Shown: piece by piece, positions 12,560-24,353 of the stretch
Position numbering within the stretch: the stretch's first letter is position 1
Layout: every line of letters begins with the position of its first letter
From: Progne subis subis
Taxonomy: Eukaryota > Chordata > Aves > Passeriformes > Hirundinidae
Length of the DNA: 64,000 bases
Assembly: GCA_022316685.1 (NCBI GenBank)
Contig: JAKJHU010000033.1
Span: 5,427,321 to 5,491,320, forward strand
Direction of reading: 5' to 3'
Translations under genes and position numbers: made by a program
The notes under the pieces: model-generated
Seen by the model: the letters and a program-made list of their open reading frames with translations, nothing else
Database searches by the model: none
What the model was told of the DNA's origin: nothing

Positions 12560-12660
12560 CCTGTTGATTTACCAAAGTATGATCAACTCACACAAATTAT
12601 CGGCGTCAGAGAGCCCTGACAACTTCAATATGATGAGCGATGAGAGCAATTGTTTGTGAC
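12560..12660. promoter_or_regulatory. Candidate regulatory block upstream of CpG island
   Basis: GTTGAT (12563-12568) and ATCAAC (12582-12587) form an inverted pair with a 13-base spacer. About 60 bases on, CAATTGTTTG at 12647-12656 resembles SOX/FOX-type sites. The block abuts a CpG-rich segment. The assignment is an inference from motifs. Confidence 0.3.
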
Positions 12661-12671
12661 ATGTGAAAGCA

Positions 12672-12787
12672 GCGGGAGAGAGCCGCGCTGCCACTCGGCG
12701 CGGCGGGAGCGGGGGCAGCCCTGTCCCCTCGCCCACCCAGAGCTGCCTCCCCTGGCTGGGGCCCAGCCAAAGCTCCGGCCCCCACGG
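12672..12787. promoter_or_regulatory. Small CpG-rich island
   Basis: I count 11 CpG dinucleotides in about 115 bases, including CCGCG and CGGCGCGGCGGG clusters, in a region otherwise poor in CpG. Unmethylated clusters of this kind mark promoters or active enhancers in vertebrates. At this length it falls short of standard CpG-island criteria. No convincing first exon is visible; the frames here are open on both strands. Confidence 0.4.
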
Positions 12788-13047
12788 GGGAAAAGCATCT
12801 TCTCAGACAGAGGCAGAAAGAAACAAGAGGGATTAGAAGCTGTTTCAAGGGATGGCTCCGTTATTTCTTTTTCTCGCCGTTGCTGCACTCAGCGCAAAGA
12901 GGTGTTGAGGGATGGGGGCTTTAAATCCGATGGGAAGCGCTGGGGGATTCAGATCTAGGAAAACCCTGGAGCTGGGGCTGTTTGTGAGGTTTAATCAAAT
13001 GGATGTACCAGCTTCTTCGAGTTTTCTTCGGGGGCTGTTGTCAAAAT
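12788..13047. other. Non-coding stretch
   Basis: Mixed-composition sequence downstream of the CpG island with no supported gene. Confidence 0.5.
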
Positions 13048-13080
13048 CTTTTTTTTTTTTTCCTCCTCCTTTTTTCCCAG
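13048..13080 (+). other. Pyrimidine tract ending in CAG, splice-acceptor-like
   Basis: An unbroken T/C run of about 30 bases ends in CAG at 13078-13080. It has the form of a 3' splice site about 290 bases downstream of the CpG island. The sequence after it has stops in the plus-strand frames within a short distance, so at most a non-coding exon could follow. Chance is a likely explanation. Confidence 0.2.
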
Positions 13081-13499
13081 CTTCATTCACGTAGGAAAAA
13101 TTTTGCCTGGGGTGGGATGGGAAAATTATAGCTGCTGGGCATTTTGCCTTGATCCTTCAATTCCTCTTAATCGACTGTGCTATTCAGATGGGGGCAGAGG
13201 ATAGCAGAGGTAGTTGAAAGGAAGCAGGGAGTGCCGAGGAGTTAGGGCAGGGTGGCAAGTGTGTGCGCGTGTGCATCTGCATGCTTGTGCAAGGAGAAGG
13301 AAGAAAGCCCACAGTCCAGGAGAAGGATTAGGTTCTGAGAAAATTGATTTTTTAAAAAAGCTATGGTATTCTTGCAGAAAATGTTCTTTTGGTGACCGTG
13401 CCATGGATGTGCAGGTACCAGAGAGCCTTTGGCAGGCACGTAGGTGGCCCAAGACTGGCTCCCATCCCACCATCTCCTACTGCTCTTCCTGGACCCTGA

Positions 13500-14331
13500 G
13501 GGTGACTTCAGCTCACATTTAACAGAAATAAACAATTACAATATTACTACTTCTTCCTATGTTTTATTCACAGTGGGTGTGTTGCACTCAGCCCATTTCT
13601 GTGTTTGTTTAAATCCATTTGTTTACTTTGTGAAAGGAGATGCATAAAATAAGTATAATGATTTATTAAGCTATCAATTTTTAATTGCCTATGAAAAATC
13701 TGCAGCACAAAATAGATTTTTGGAGCCACCAGAATAGCCAGCATATGAGCTGGCGGAGACGAAAAGTCAAGATTTTTTCATCTATCTTTACCATAATGAC
13801 CTTTTAAATATTTATTGTATATTTATAGAAAAGCAGAGGAAGACAAAGCTTGCAAATATATATGCTTAAACTTGGTGTTAAACCAAACAAAATAGTATTG
13901 AAAGAAACACGAAATAAATTATTTATTACCCAGGTCAACAGTTGCAGAAACACACTTTATATAAAAACATTACAATTCTGGCCATTCTAAGTACTGGCTT
14001 AAGAAAAAATCCAAACCTTTTAATGTAATTTTAATAAACCTAAAGAAAGCCATGCTCTTGTTTCAAGCTGAATAGTTTGCTTTTTCTGAATAATAATCAT
14101 TCAAGACCTAAATCTAACCACAAGAGTTTAGTGCACAGATGCATTATACTTTCTGGAAAACCCTTAAGAAATAACAGTTTGATTCAGGATCTGAGTCAGT
14201 AAAACAAGATGTGATAGTTTAGTGGGATTGATGTCAAATAATAGAAAATGAGGACAAGTAATACAGAAAGAAGAATTTTGAGGAGGATTAATTAATAAAT
14301 TAATAGCTGTGTGCATGGATGGAGTACAAAC
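13500..14331. promoter_or_regulatory. Candidate AT-rich regulatory block
   Basis: Unique-looking AT-rich DNA containing TTGTTTAAATCC, ATTTATTAAGC, TTTTTAATTGCC and ATTAATTAATAAATTAATAG. These words resemble homeodomain, FOX and SOX sites. No CR1, LTR or coding similarity was seen. Motif density alone in AT-rich DNA is weak evidence; the call is an inference. Confidence 0.28.
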
Positions 14332-14431
14332 AAGTCAACAACAGTTCATTATACCCTTAAACAAATACAATGAGCAGACCCTTCCAAAAGGAAGTTGAAC
14401 TATTTGTGCTTGAGTAAAGATCATGTGTGTG

Positions 14432-14463
14432 TGGATGAATGGATGAATGGATGGATGGATGGG
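14432..14463. repeat. (GGAT)n / (GAATGGAT)n microsatellite
   Basis: GGAT units with two GAAT variants over about 32 bases, directly after a short GT run. Confidence 0.9.
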
Positions 14464-16010
14464 TCGAGAGATAATTTATATATGAGGTGCGCACAGACAA
14501 CACACGTGCCCACACTCACTGCACATGTATTTAAATAAAGTGTATTTTTCAAGTGTGTATTTTATTGCACTCTGAGGGTCAGACTGCAATAGTCTAGCAT
14601 TAAATCATATTTTTGCCTTGCATGAAATTTTGATGTGTTTTAGTGGGTGACAGACTAAGTTATGCTACATCAGGAATGGATAAAGATCATCCCTTTTCCA
14701 CATCATATTTTTATTGCTAGAGATAGTACTGACTTTTTCTAAAAAAAACCCACAAAACAAGCCTTCCGTCAGAAAACGCTGATTTCTTGGCATCAAGGCT
14801 TTCTATGGAAAATGTTTGTGGTTTTGCATTTTTAATTAAATAGGTTTTTTTAATTGTTGGAACATAAGTATCAAAACAAAAAAAAATCCAGATTTTCAGT
14901 TCAAAACAAGATTGTTTGAAATGTACATTAATTAGCATACAAAAATAACAATCCCAGTACTAAAATGAAATGTCTCAGAATGATCAAAACACAAATAGGT
15001 TTCTACAGCCCTGAAGTGATATAATTTTTTTGCTTTACAGAAGTTTTCAGGCTTTTCATTGTTTGTCAAAATGAGTAAAAAACATTTTTTTTTTAAATAC
15101 ACAGGAGATTAGGAGAACACTATTTTGCCCAATTTGAGAGTACTGCTCAAGCTAAGTAGGAATATCAGAGGCTGGACAGAATAAATGAATAAATACATTG
15201 AAAATAATAGATCAAAGCAATCTGGTTTTGAGCAAGAATGTACTTTCAATTTAAGGGTCAGTATTTTTGACAGAGATATACAAATATTCATGTGTGTATT
15301 AAAATAAAATCAGTGGGATATATAGATATATACACACATGCACATCCACCCTCTCTAATAATTTCATTTGATTTTTGCAGTGGGCTTTTTCTTTTTCACG
15401 GTGATGTGCTGCACAAATTTCATGTAGGAACTTCCTAGCTAAAACAATCACCACAAAAACCTGGGTTAATGATTAACTCTGAATGGAGAGTTATAAGCAC
15501 TCATCAAGGTAATACATGATACAACTTAGCCATTTCCTTTCTCTTTTCAGTTTTTCAAAAGGGGCAAGGGAGCATGAAGAATAAAGCCAGGCATCCTTAT
15601 TTGGTTGAAATAATAGCCAGTATACCAGAACTTCAGACAAATCCTTCTTGCTTTCTTTCAGCGGCCTCAACCATTTTGATCTCATTTCATCATTGAATGG
15701 ACCCCTTAACAGAGAGTGACCCCATATTTTAGGACTGAAAACATACACCTTGTTAGTGTGAGTTTATTTTTTTGTTGTTTGAAAAGTGGGCAAATGTAGT
15801 CAAAGCTCTCACAAAACATCATAAGAGGCTCTTTCTTCTTTCATGGCACACTGAACATGTAAAGTAATCATTGTTTACAATACAGAGGCAGATAGCAAAG
15901 ACGTGTTTGTTGTCTCATGCTGTATCTTATTATGCATTAGATTTTGATTTCAGTTGCTTTGCCTTTCCATGTTATTTTAATTTTGAATGATGATCACTGA
16001 AGGGAGAAGG
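14464..16010. other. AT-rich non-coding stretch
   Basis: Includes a short (AT)/(AC) alternating tract at 15317-15345. All frames are short and AT-driven. No gene or transposon is recognised. Confidence 0.6.
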
Positions 16011-16047
16011 AAAAAAAAAAACAAAACAAAACAAAACAAAAAAAAAA
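16011..16047. repeat. (CAAAA)n-type A-rich tract
   Basis: A11, then ACAAA repeats (about four units), then A10. Simple sequence, directly upstream of a CR1-like remnant. Confidence 0.9.
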
Positions 16048-16129
16048 GGAACAGAAAAGACAGGATGTGTCAGCAAGACCATGGTCGCCTCATTCAGAGC
16101 ACGTGTAGGCAGGACCTGGAGCACAGAGC

Positions 16130-16490
16130 TGGGCACTGGGCACCTCATTACCGCAGGCAAATTGGAGGAGCCAGGGGTGGCTGAGAGCAGGATGAAGGGG
16201 TCTCTAGGACTGGCTTGAGGAGAAAGATTAAAAGACTGAAATATGTACAGACAGGGCAAGTGACAGGGCAGCCCCACGGCCCATGCACCGGAGGGAGGGG
16301 AATCCTTTCCAGGAAGCCTGAGGGACGCTGCTGTGGAGAAATGGGGTGATACGGAGCAGAACCGAGACACGAGTAAAACCTCAGGAGCTTCTGGATTTGG
16401 CTGTGAAAGAGCAGTGAGCCCTGGAACAGCCTCCTCAAAGAAGCAGCAGAAAGTCCTTCCTTGGGGATGTTTCAGTGGAGCTGAGCTAAG
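16130..16490 (+). mobile_element. Degraded CR1 LINE remnant, sense orientation
   Basis: Segments at about 16165-16240 ('aggatgaaggggtctctagg', then 'gaggagaaagattaaaagac') and 16420-16475 ('ctggaacagcctcctcaaag', then 'ccttccttggggatgtttc') match, in order, the sense strand of the CR1 3' region. There the usual text reads 'gaggaaagattaaag...' and 'tggaacaggctgcccag...ctggaggtgttcaa'. The middle is diverged or replaced. It is old and non-coding, and its edges are approximate. Confidence 0.55.
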
Positions 16491-18167
16491 CCTGACAAAA
16501 TTCCCAGGGGGACAAATCCTGGGGTGCCTTGGTGCATCAGCACATCATTCACACTCCTGCCTTTTGGTTTTCTCTCCCTCTTAATTGGCTATTTGCTTGT
16601 TTACTCAGAGTATTAACATAATTCGAAACTTCTTAATACTAAAATTTAAGTGCCTTTTATGTGCTCTGAAGGACATTTACTCCCAGCCAGGGAGCTCTCA
16701 TTCCACAAAAGCCTCATCAGTTCTTCTCTCAATGCCTTGGGATAGATGGTAGCAGCCTGAGACAAAGGTGGAGAAGTTCAGCATGGGGTGATGAGACCAG
16801 CAACAAATGACTTCTTGCCTTTTTGTCTTTCCCAGAGGATATAGTTCAAGCAGGGATGGAGTTTCTAAGAGGGTCCCCATGCTTGACTCCAACACTGACT
16901 TTTGTTTGACCAATAGACAAGTCCATGCCATGAGTTCTCCTGGGACTGCATCCCTCAAAATGCTGCCAGGCACAGGCAGCACTGACCAGGATGTGTTGAA
17001 ATACTGCAGTCATGTGGGTAAATTTAGGTTATCTACTGAGACTGAAACTGTCTTATACTGGGCAGTAGAAAGATAACAATGTAAGCTTTAGAGTAAAAAA
17101 TTGCCTGAAAGGACTTTGAATGTTACTGATATTTTTTTTTTTTTCTCTAAAAAATTTCTAGTTTTTTCAACCGTCGGTAGTAAGCATATTAGATGAAAAG
17201 GATTAGCATAAGAAATATGACTTGATGCAAAACTTGTAAATATTGAACAAACACTGATTATTAGCCAGGAATGAAAAGGCAAAATATAGTTAGAAAGGAA
17301 AAAGCAGTTAAAAATTAATTTAAATTACCCCCGAATTAAGGACATTCAATGATGTAAAACCCAAATATTTGGAGACAGGGGAAAGGAGAGATCAGACGTC
17401 TGCATACAGATGTTGATAAACAGAAAAATAAATGAGAGCTGTGTGTGAGGGATCCAGGAGCCTTACTTCCAAAAACGACAAAGGAAAGGCTCGTGTAGAT
17501 CTCAGCAGACTGTGGATCAGGCCCCAAGCCTTAAGTGGACAATTCAGAATATTACAAATCACTCTTGGGATCACATTGCATCAATGTCATCTAATTACAG
17601 ATAAAACTACAGAGTATTTAACATCTCGTTAATTTAAATACCTGGGGCCATATCATGGCATCAATTTTTAAGTAGATGTCCCCATTGATATCAAAGACGA
17701 GTTCACACAATGCAGCCCACGCAGCTGAACCTTGAGGGACAAAGCAGACAAAGGGAAGCAGAGAGGGAGACACAACAAGATATTCCCCTTTCTTCCACTC
17801 TCTTTTCCAGTCTCCTTCCTTTTGCTATTATTATCTCAGTTGGCTGTGCATTTTGTCAGCTGGCCCCTGAGAATGATTTCTGTAGGCACCACCCTATAGG
17901 GATGATGCTGAGCCATGTTCACTAGATCAGGATCCTCAAGTTCAGTTTTAAGCTCCCTTATCAAAATAATGAATTCAGTAGTGGGAGGGTTTTCACATTT
18001 CTCCTTCAAACTGTTAGAGGTTGTCAGAAAGATTACAGATTTTAACATTTATTATGTTTTGTTTGGTTTTGTTTCTGATCCTGACTAGAAAAATGAGAGA
18101 AAACGCAGACACTGACATTAGATATGTCACAGAATACTTCAGAATGTTCCTGACAAAACCTGGATTC
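16491..18167. other. Non-coding stretch, nothing recognised
   Basis: Contains a 13-T run near 17132. The words CCATTGATATCA near 17682 belong to a possible ancient repeat motif (see findings). There is no coding signal. Confidence 0.55.
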
Positions 18168-18246
18168 TTTAAAAAAAGCATTTTTTAAAATTAGGCTTTT
18201 AATATTTTTAATATTTTATTTTTATTTTTTTCCCAAAAAAAGTCCT
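18168..18246. repeat. A/T low-complexity tract
   Basis: Runs of A and T with repeated TTTAATATTTTT words, between A7 runs at each end. Confidence 0.8.
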
Positions 18247-18490
18247 TCAAGTGAAATAATACCACATTTATTTCTTGAGAGTCAGAATATTTCAAACACC
18301 TGGGATTTTTATTTTTACCACTTTTCTTCTGTTTTATGTTTTTTCTTACTATCAGCTAGTACAGATATATACTATCATTGCTATCGTAGTGGTTATAGTC
18401 TCCCCATCATCTCCCATTTTCCTTTGATTTTTTTTTTTTTCCTGGCAGAGAAATCTTTTAAAAGTTAAAAGTGTTAAGAGGAAGAAAACA

Positions 18491-18550
18491 GAATGATTGA
18501 ATGGTTGAGGTTGGAAGGGACCTTTGCAGGTCATCTTTCCAACTCTGAAA
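18491..18550 (-). mobile_element. Short CR1 3'-end fragment
   Basis: The plus strand reads GAATGATTGAATGGTTGAGG, then TTGGAAGGGACCTTTGCAGG, then TCATCTTTCCAAC. This is the reverse complement of the last part of CR1, with a degenerate terminal repeat on the left. Only about 60 bases are recognisable before the match is lost. It is one of many severely 5'-truncated CR1 insertions typical of bird genomes. Confidence 0.85.
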
Positions 18551-20404
18551 CAAAAGATGACATAACAGGGCTTTTGGACAGTCAGCATTTGTCTTCCAAA
18601 TCGAGCTCTAAGGAGTAAGAACAGTGTCAAGACACTTTGGAGGATGAAATTATCTTTTGCATTTTTTGTCCAGCTGCTCCTGGTAACTTTGTGATAACAA
18701 GACAGGTGTGCAAATCTCACAAACCTCTTATCTTTGGCTTCAGTGAACCTCTTCACTCCTGCACCAGTGGAAGGCCTATTCTTATTTAGTGTAACAGCAA
18801 TACTCCCCATTGTGCCTGAGCCTACGTTTCAAAATGGGTTGAAGTGTTTGCCCTTTACTTTGTCCTTAAAAAATGCACATGAACACACGTCAGATTGTGG
18901 CCACGAGTTTTCCTGCTGAGTCCAGTAACTGTTCACAGACACAAAATTAAACCCAGGCTGAAGTACCTTGCTAATCAAACCTTAAAATCAATATAACCAC
19001 ATAGATTTGATGCAACTTCCACTTTAGCTGGAATCAGACACTAAAATGTGCTCAGATTGTTATAAAAGAAGGAATTTGGTCTTTGTCAAGAAATAGAAAC
19101 CCCTTTTTTGTTATTTAGTTCTACACTTTAGAAGAACAAAATACAGAAAGCTCTGTGAGGCATACCACATCCTAATCTTGAAGAATCTTTGCCTAAGACC
19201 TTAAGGAGGTTAAGATACCTTATGCTGAAACACCCTTTCTCTCCAAATGGGAATTTATTCCAGGCCCTTCATTAAAGTTGAAGGATTCAGCTCCTATCAG
19301 GTAATAATACAGGTGTCACTAACAAAGTAGTTAACGGAATAGATGGTGGCAGAAAGGCCACACTGCAAGAATACGACATTTCCTTTGACTCCCTAGACTT
19401 CTGCTTTGCAAGTAAAATTTCCACAGTAACTCAGATGCTACATTCTTCTTCTTTTTTTTTTTATATTAAGAATATTTCACTACTACTATGATAAAACTCA
19501 CTGCCTCTATTGGGCAGTTACCAGGAATAAGTTTTCTCTGGCTATCTTAGGAGAGCTTCATGTTCTCTAATGTCTGTGTTTCATTGCTTTTGGACTTCTA
19601 CTTTCTGCAAAGACCAAAATGCTGAATCTGAATCAAAGCCTCTCCAAGGGTTAACCAGAACTGGTGGGCTGCAAGGACTTTGTCACCCCAGACTGAAATT
19701 TTTTTTACTTTCTCAAATATTTCTGAAGCTGTTTCGGAAAATTCAGTCATGAGAATATTTCCCACTTTCTTTACATCTTCATTAATTTTGAACTAAAGAG
19801 CAAAATGCATTGGCTGTAAAGAATAAAACCAATTAGTGATTTGGGTCTTTTTGTTTAAGGCATGAAGATATTAATTTAGCATATGTTGAAAGTGATAAGC
19901 CTTTGCAGAAATCTTACACCTTTCAGAAGTCACTAGCGATGCTCCCAAATATGTTAGGAATGTGAAAAATGAGTTCATTTTCCCATTAGATGTGGAGGAG
20001 AAAATACTCAATGGCAGAAGCCTTCCAAACCTAGTCTGTTTTCCAGGACAAAAATACTTGCATCTGAAGTTAAACTCTTGGTTAACAATCCCATTCTATT
20101 TTTAGTTCCAAATTCAATTTTGATCCCAAAATATTTTTCTCCCTTTTTTCCTCTCCTTTCATAATTCTCTGAGATTGTAAGAACAGAGTCACAAATATTT
20201 TGCAATGTGAAATCCATGGTTTAAAAATAGCAACAGGGCCCATGTGCACAAGAGAAAATCAGAAAGTTGCACAAATCAGACCCAGTCTTTGGAAACTGAT
20301 GGAGTCTTTCCATTGACTTCATCACGTTTGGAGCAGGACCTAACATAGGAGGATTTTACTTTTATTGGACATTTAGTGTTTATTTTGGAACATGTCAGTA
20401 AGTG
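18551..20404. other. Non-coding stretch, nothing recognised
   Basis: AT-rich sequence. The minus-strand frame at 18352-18810 runs through the CR1 fragment and a T-rich tract and is not a gene. CCATTGACTTCATC near 20311 resembles an ancient repeat word discussed in the findings. Confidence 0.55.
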
Positions 20405-20800
20405 GTAGGATGGAATTAATTTGAACAGAACGAAACCTCAAAACAACCCCACAGAGAAACTGAAGCATTTAAAGAAGCGGGCTGAAGGGCGAGGCCAAGA
20501 TTGCGGCAAGGACAGAGACCACAAGAAGAAGCTGCTGAAGAAAATACTTGAACAACAGAGAAAAAAACTCTTAAGTGATGACACAGGTAGCACAAGATAC
20601 ACAGAAAAGGAAAAAAGTGCAGAGAGAACATTAAGTGAAAAACTCAGGAAGTGGAACAAAGGAAGAAAGGCAGAGATTCAAAGGTCACCTAGGAAAGTTT
20701 CTGAGTTGCCTGTATACAAATGCAACAAGCGTAACAAAGGAACCAGGGAAACAGAGAGACCAAGAGACATCTCAAATGGGATTCGATTGATCACTCCTTC
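20405..20800 (+). other. Purine-rich strand-asymmetric block with Lys/Arg-rich frame
   Basis: The plus strand is strongly A/G-biased for about 400 bases and is open for 138 codons at 20421-20837. The predicted product is dominated by Lys, Arg, Glu and Gln. The frame opens at TTG, and its only ATG is close to the end, so it is not a complete eukaryotic coding sequence. The composition alone explains the protein. I do not call it a gene. Confidence 0.3.
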
Positions 20801-20837
20801 CATGAAACTTTCTAGGTATTTATTGTATGACACTTAG

Positions 20838-23787
20838 GTGCACAAGCAGCTGCAGACATCTAAAATAGTACCAAGTGTTCCAAAATTACATTCAGGTTTG
20901 CATCATCTGCTGGGTGTCCCTCTGTCACTGCCTGCGGTGACAAAAAATGTAAAAGGATGGTTGGATACCTGAAACTGGGAAAACCTACAGGACATAGGGC
21001 TATGTGCTAAGGAGCAACCTCTGCTCCAGTGACCTCCCTCTGGGACCTCCAGCACCCCAGGTAGCACAGCACTGTCTGTGGAAACACTCTTCTTCCTACC
21101 CACTTTCCCCTAAAATAACTATTTTTGTAGTAGACACACTCCCAGGCTCCCTGCTCTGTTCTGAGTGGAGAAATCAAAGTCCAGCCATCAGGAACCCTCC
21201 TTCAAAGCCTTCACTACTCCTTCCTCCCTAGATGTATTAACTATGAAAATGAGGTAATTAGTCCCAGCTTGGCTGGACGCAGCCGTAGGCAATCACAGGG
21301 GTTCCTGTGGCTCATGTATATAAGAGAGGTAGTTACTCCTTGGGACTGTGGTACAGGAAGTTTGCAGTCCTTTGAGGAGGATTATCTCTCAAATCTTCTT
21401 AATTGAGACACTGGCAAATGAAAAGCCTGGAAAGATGGGCAAAGGTGCACCACATTTCAGTGTGCCCTCTGCCAGCAATAGTCATGTAGCTTGTAGCCAA
21501 AAATAGGGTTGTAATCAAAGGGAAAGCTTGTGGCTTAATCTTCTTGCAGTGTAACCATGAGCACCTGTGCAGTAATTTCTACTCATCAATATGTGTTGAC
21601 AACTGTATTTGAATTTGTATGTCCTCTGACTTCCCTCTGTCAAAGGGGAATGTTGATTTTAGGAGTACTTCTGAAAAGCGTGCTTCTACATAGGGTACTT
21701 CTACATACTTCTACATGTGTCAGCTCTCTGTATTTCAAGAAAAGCTGTATTTTAAGCTCATGGTACCACATTTGTTAAGCATGGCATTCCCAAAAAATAG
21801 CAGTCATTTTGTAGTTGCACTGTTTCTACAAACAATGGAGATGTGAGGTATTAATGGCTCCGTTTTCTGCTATGACTTCCTGTTTCACCATCATGAGAGG
21901 GGCAGCAACGGGAGCTGCTGCTGAAACTGTTGGAGCATCACACCAGCCCTGCTTCCAGGCATGGCACTGTTAGATTCCAGGGCTCTATGGAAAGGACACT
22001 TTCCCTTGTGGCTCTTCAGTCCATGCTGCGATGTGCTCGCCCAACTGCAAGAAGATCCCAGGGTTGTGTCATATGTGATGGAAAACTACCTGAGGTGGTC
22101 AGCTTTCCACAGTGTACTGCAGATATCAATCTCCCCAGTACACCCAGCTTTCCTGGAAATTCAGCCTACACTTTTGCATCTGTATTAAACACCTTTAACC
22201 TTTGTATCTAATTCTCAGGATGCCAAAACAAAATCCCTAGTTCCTGAAGCACTGGGAGCTCTTAGCACTGTTGATTCAAATTCCAGATTCCTTCAGCCTG
22301 TCTTGAAAGCAACAAACTTCCTACTGAAGGAAATTTTTCAGCTTTTACCAAGCTTTCCTGGCTTTTTAAATCTAAGGAACAGAAGCATGTTACTTAAAGG
22401 AATCAGTCTGCATCTAATAACTGCACCTCCCTGTCTTGGCTGGAGAGAATATACATATGTTATTGTTTTTCCTCCTTTGTTTCCTGAAGAGTTGATTCAC
22501 ACATGCCCTAACTTAGTGATTATCAATAATTTTGGAGTAAAATGTATTGCTGACCTACAGACTGCTTGTTCTGAGTATGACAGTCACCTCTAGTTTAAAA
22601 AAGACTCCATCACATCTAATGCCTTTAATCCTGACTATCTGTGGTTCACAAAAAGTAACTCCAAGCAACTGTCTATTTTTGTTCTACATTTTTGGGGCTT
22701 GAACTTGAAGAGGTTTTTTTTAAACAATGTATTTTTAAAAATCCCCAGAGCATCTGGAACTTGGGATAGATTTTTTAAGTGTATGTTGAATATACAATTA
22801 TAGAATTAGATTCCTTATTCACTGTTAAATATTTTTTAGAACAGAGGAAGTGAGAGTCAGCACTGACACAGATATGCATATGTGACCTCTCTCCACAAAC
22901 ATAATTAAAACTTCTTAGTAAATGTGCTGCATACAGTAATTCAATTTTCAATAAACACATTTAAAAGACACTGGCAGTAGTCCACATTGATCTCTGGAAT
23001 ATCATCCTCTGATTTTTTTTCTAGCAGGTCCTGAAAGAAAGAAAGTAAAATTCCTTAAATGAGTCAAGTATGAGAGAAGCAAAACTAACCCAGCAACCCA
23101 TCCCATGCAAAAAGCCACAGCAGAATAACTGTGGTGAGGTGATTCTGACCCCTTGATTTTGGGCTATTAACTATGGACAGGCTCATCAAGCACCTAAAGC
23201 ATTGAAACAGAATATGGAGGCTGTTCAAACTGACGGTGATTCAGACACATCAATGAACTCTGATCACATTCACCAAGTGCAGAAACACCCCGGCCCTCAG
23301 CTGACAAGGACCTTAACATGTCCTGCGCCTCTCCTGCAAGAAGCTGTATCATCAAGTAAAGGAGTTCCTTAATGAGTCTGTAATGAGTTTGTAGCAGAAA
23401 CTATAAACTGAAGAATCATACTATTATGTTTCCTCGTGTGGAAAGAGGAGGAATCATCACCTTGATGGCCTGGTAAGATGTTTCATGCTTGCAAGTGTTG
23501 AGTTTCTTCTTGACAGCTGGTGAACTGTGACTGCTAGCAGAGCAGTGTACCCCATAGAGGAAATCCCATGACCTTCTCCATACCCAACGCTGGAGACAGT
23601 GCTCCTCTGTGCATTTCCCACTGGAAAATGCCACCAATCTCTTCCCACAGGATGATGTCCTGTAGCTCAAACTACTTATGATCACTTCAACTCTCCTTCT
23701 TCTAAACCTGTCATAACTAAATTGGGAGGAATTTCTGTACTTCTTGATGTGTGTATTGCAGGTAGACCTTGGGAGACATCCCAGGAA
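20838..23787. other. Non-coding stretch, nothing recognised
   Basis: Holds a TATA-like TATATAAG at 21317-21324 and a small tandem repeat of the word ACTTCTACAT at about 21689-21715. Two overlapping open frames on the plus strand at 21930-22211 resemble no known protein. No transposon similarity was recognised before the LTR at 23788. Confidence 0.5.
21317..21324 (+). promoter_or_regulatory. TATA-box-like site
   Basis: TATATAAG followed by a GC-richer 40 bases. There is no supported exon downstream. A chance match is likely. Confidence 0.12.
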
Positions 23788-24353
23788 ACAATGGGTTTAA
23801 CTGGGTTGGAGTTAGTTTTCTTCACAGAAGCTGGTATGGGGCTGTGTCATGGATTTGTCCTGGAGTCAGTGTTGATGACACAGAGATGTTGTTGTCACTG
23901 CTGAGCAGTGCCTACACAGAGCCAAAGCCTTTTCTGCTCCTCATCTCACCCCACCAAAGTGCCTGAGGGTTAACAAGGAGCTGAAGGGGACATAGCCAGG
24001 ACAGCTGACCCCAGCTGACCACAGGGATAGTCCAGACCATATGGTGTTATGCTCAGTATGTAAAGCTGGGGGAAGGAGAAGGAAGGGGAGTTGCTGGGAG
24101 TGATGTTTGTCTTCCCTAGTAACCTTTAGGTGTGATGGAGCCCTGCTTTCCTGAGCATCACCATGGGAAACTGGAAACAAATTCCTTGTTATGCTTCACT
24201 TGTTTATGTGGCTTTTGCTTTCTCTATCAAACTTCTTTATCTCAACCCACAAGTTTTCTAACTTTTATTTTTCTGTTTCTCTCCCCCATTCCACTTGAAG
24301 AGGAATGAGTGGTTACATGGCACTGAGTTGCTGTGTGGGGTTAAACCACAGCA
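23788..24353 (+). mobile_element. Solo LTR of an avian endogenous retrovirus
   Basis: The whole segment matches, in order, an LTR family I recall as widespread in songbird and other neoavian genomes, probably ERVL-like. Landmarks are 'gttagttttcttcacagaag' near 23811, 'cagctgaccccagctgacca' near 24001, the core-promoter region 'cagtatgtaaagctggggga' near 24054, 'gatggagccctgctttcctg' near 24135, 'ctttatctcaacccacaag' near 24236 and 'ggggttaaaccacagca' at the end. The order of TATA region and downstream polyadenylation region places it on the plus strand. The TATA box is mutated (TATGTAAAG), and the usual ATTAAA-type signal reads ATCAAA, so it is decayed. No gag, pol or env sequence is attached, so it is a solo LTR left by recombination. 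Edges are uncertain by about 10 bases, and the family name was not checked. Confidence 0.85.
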
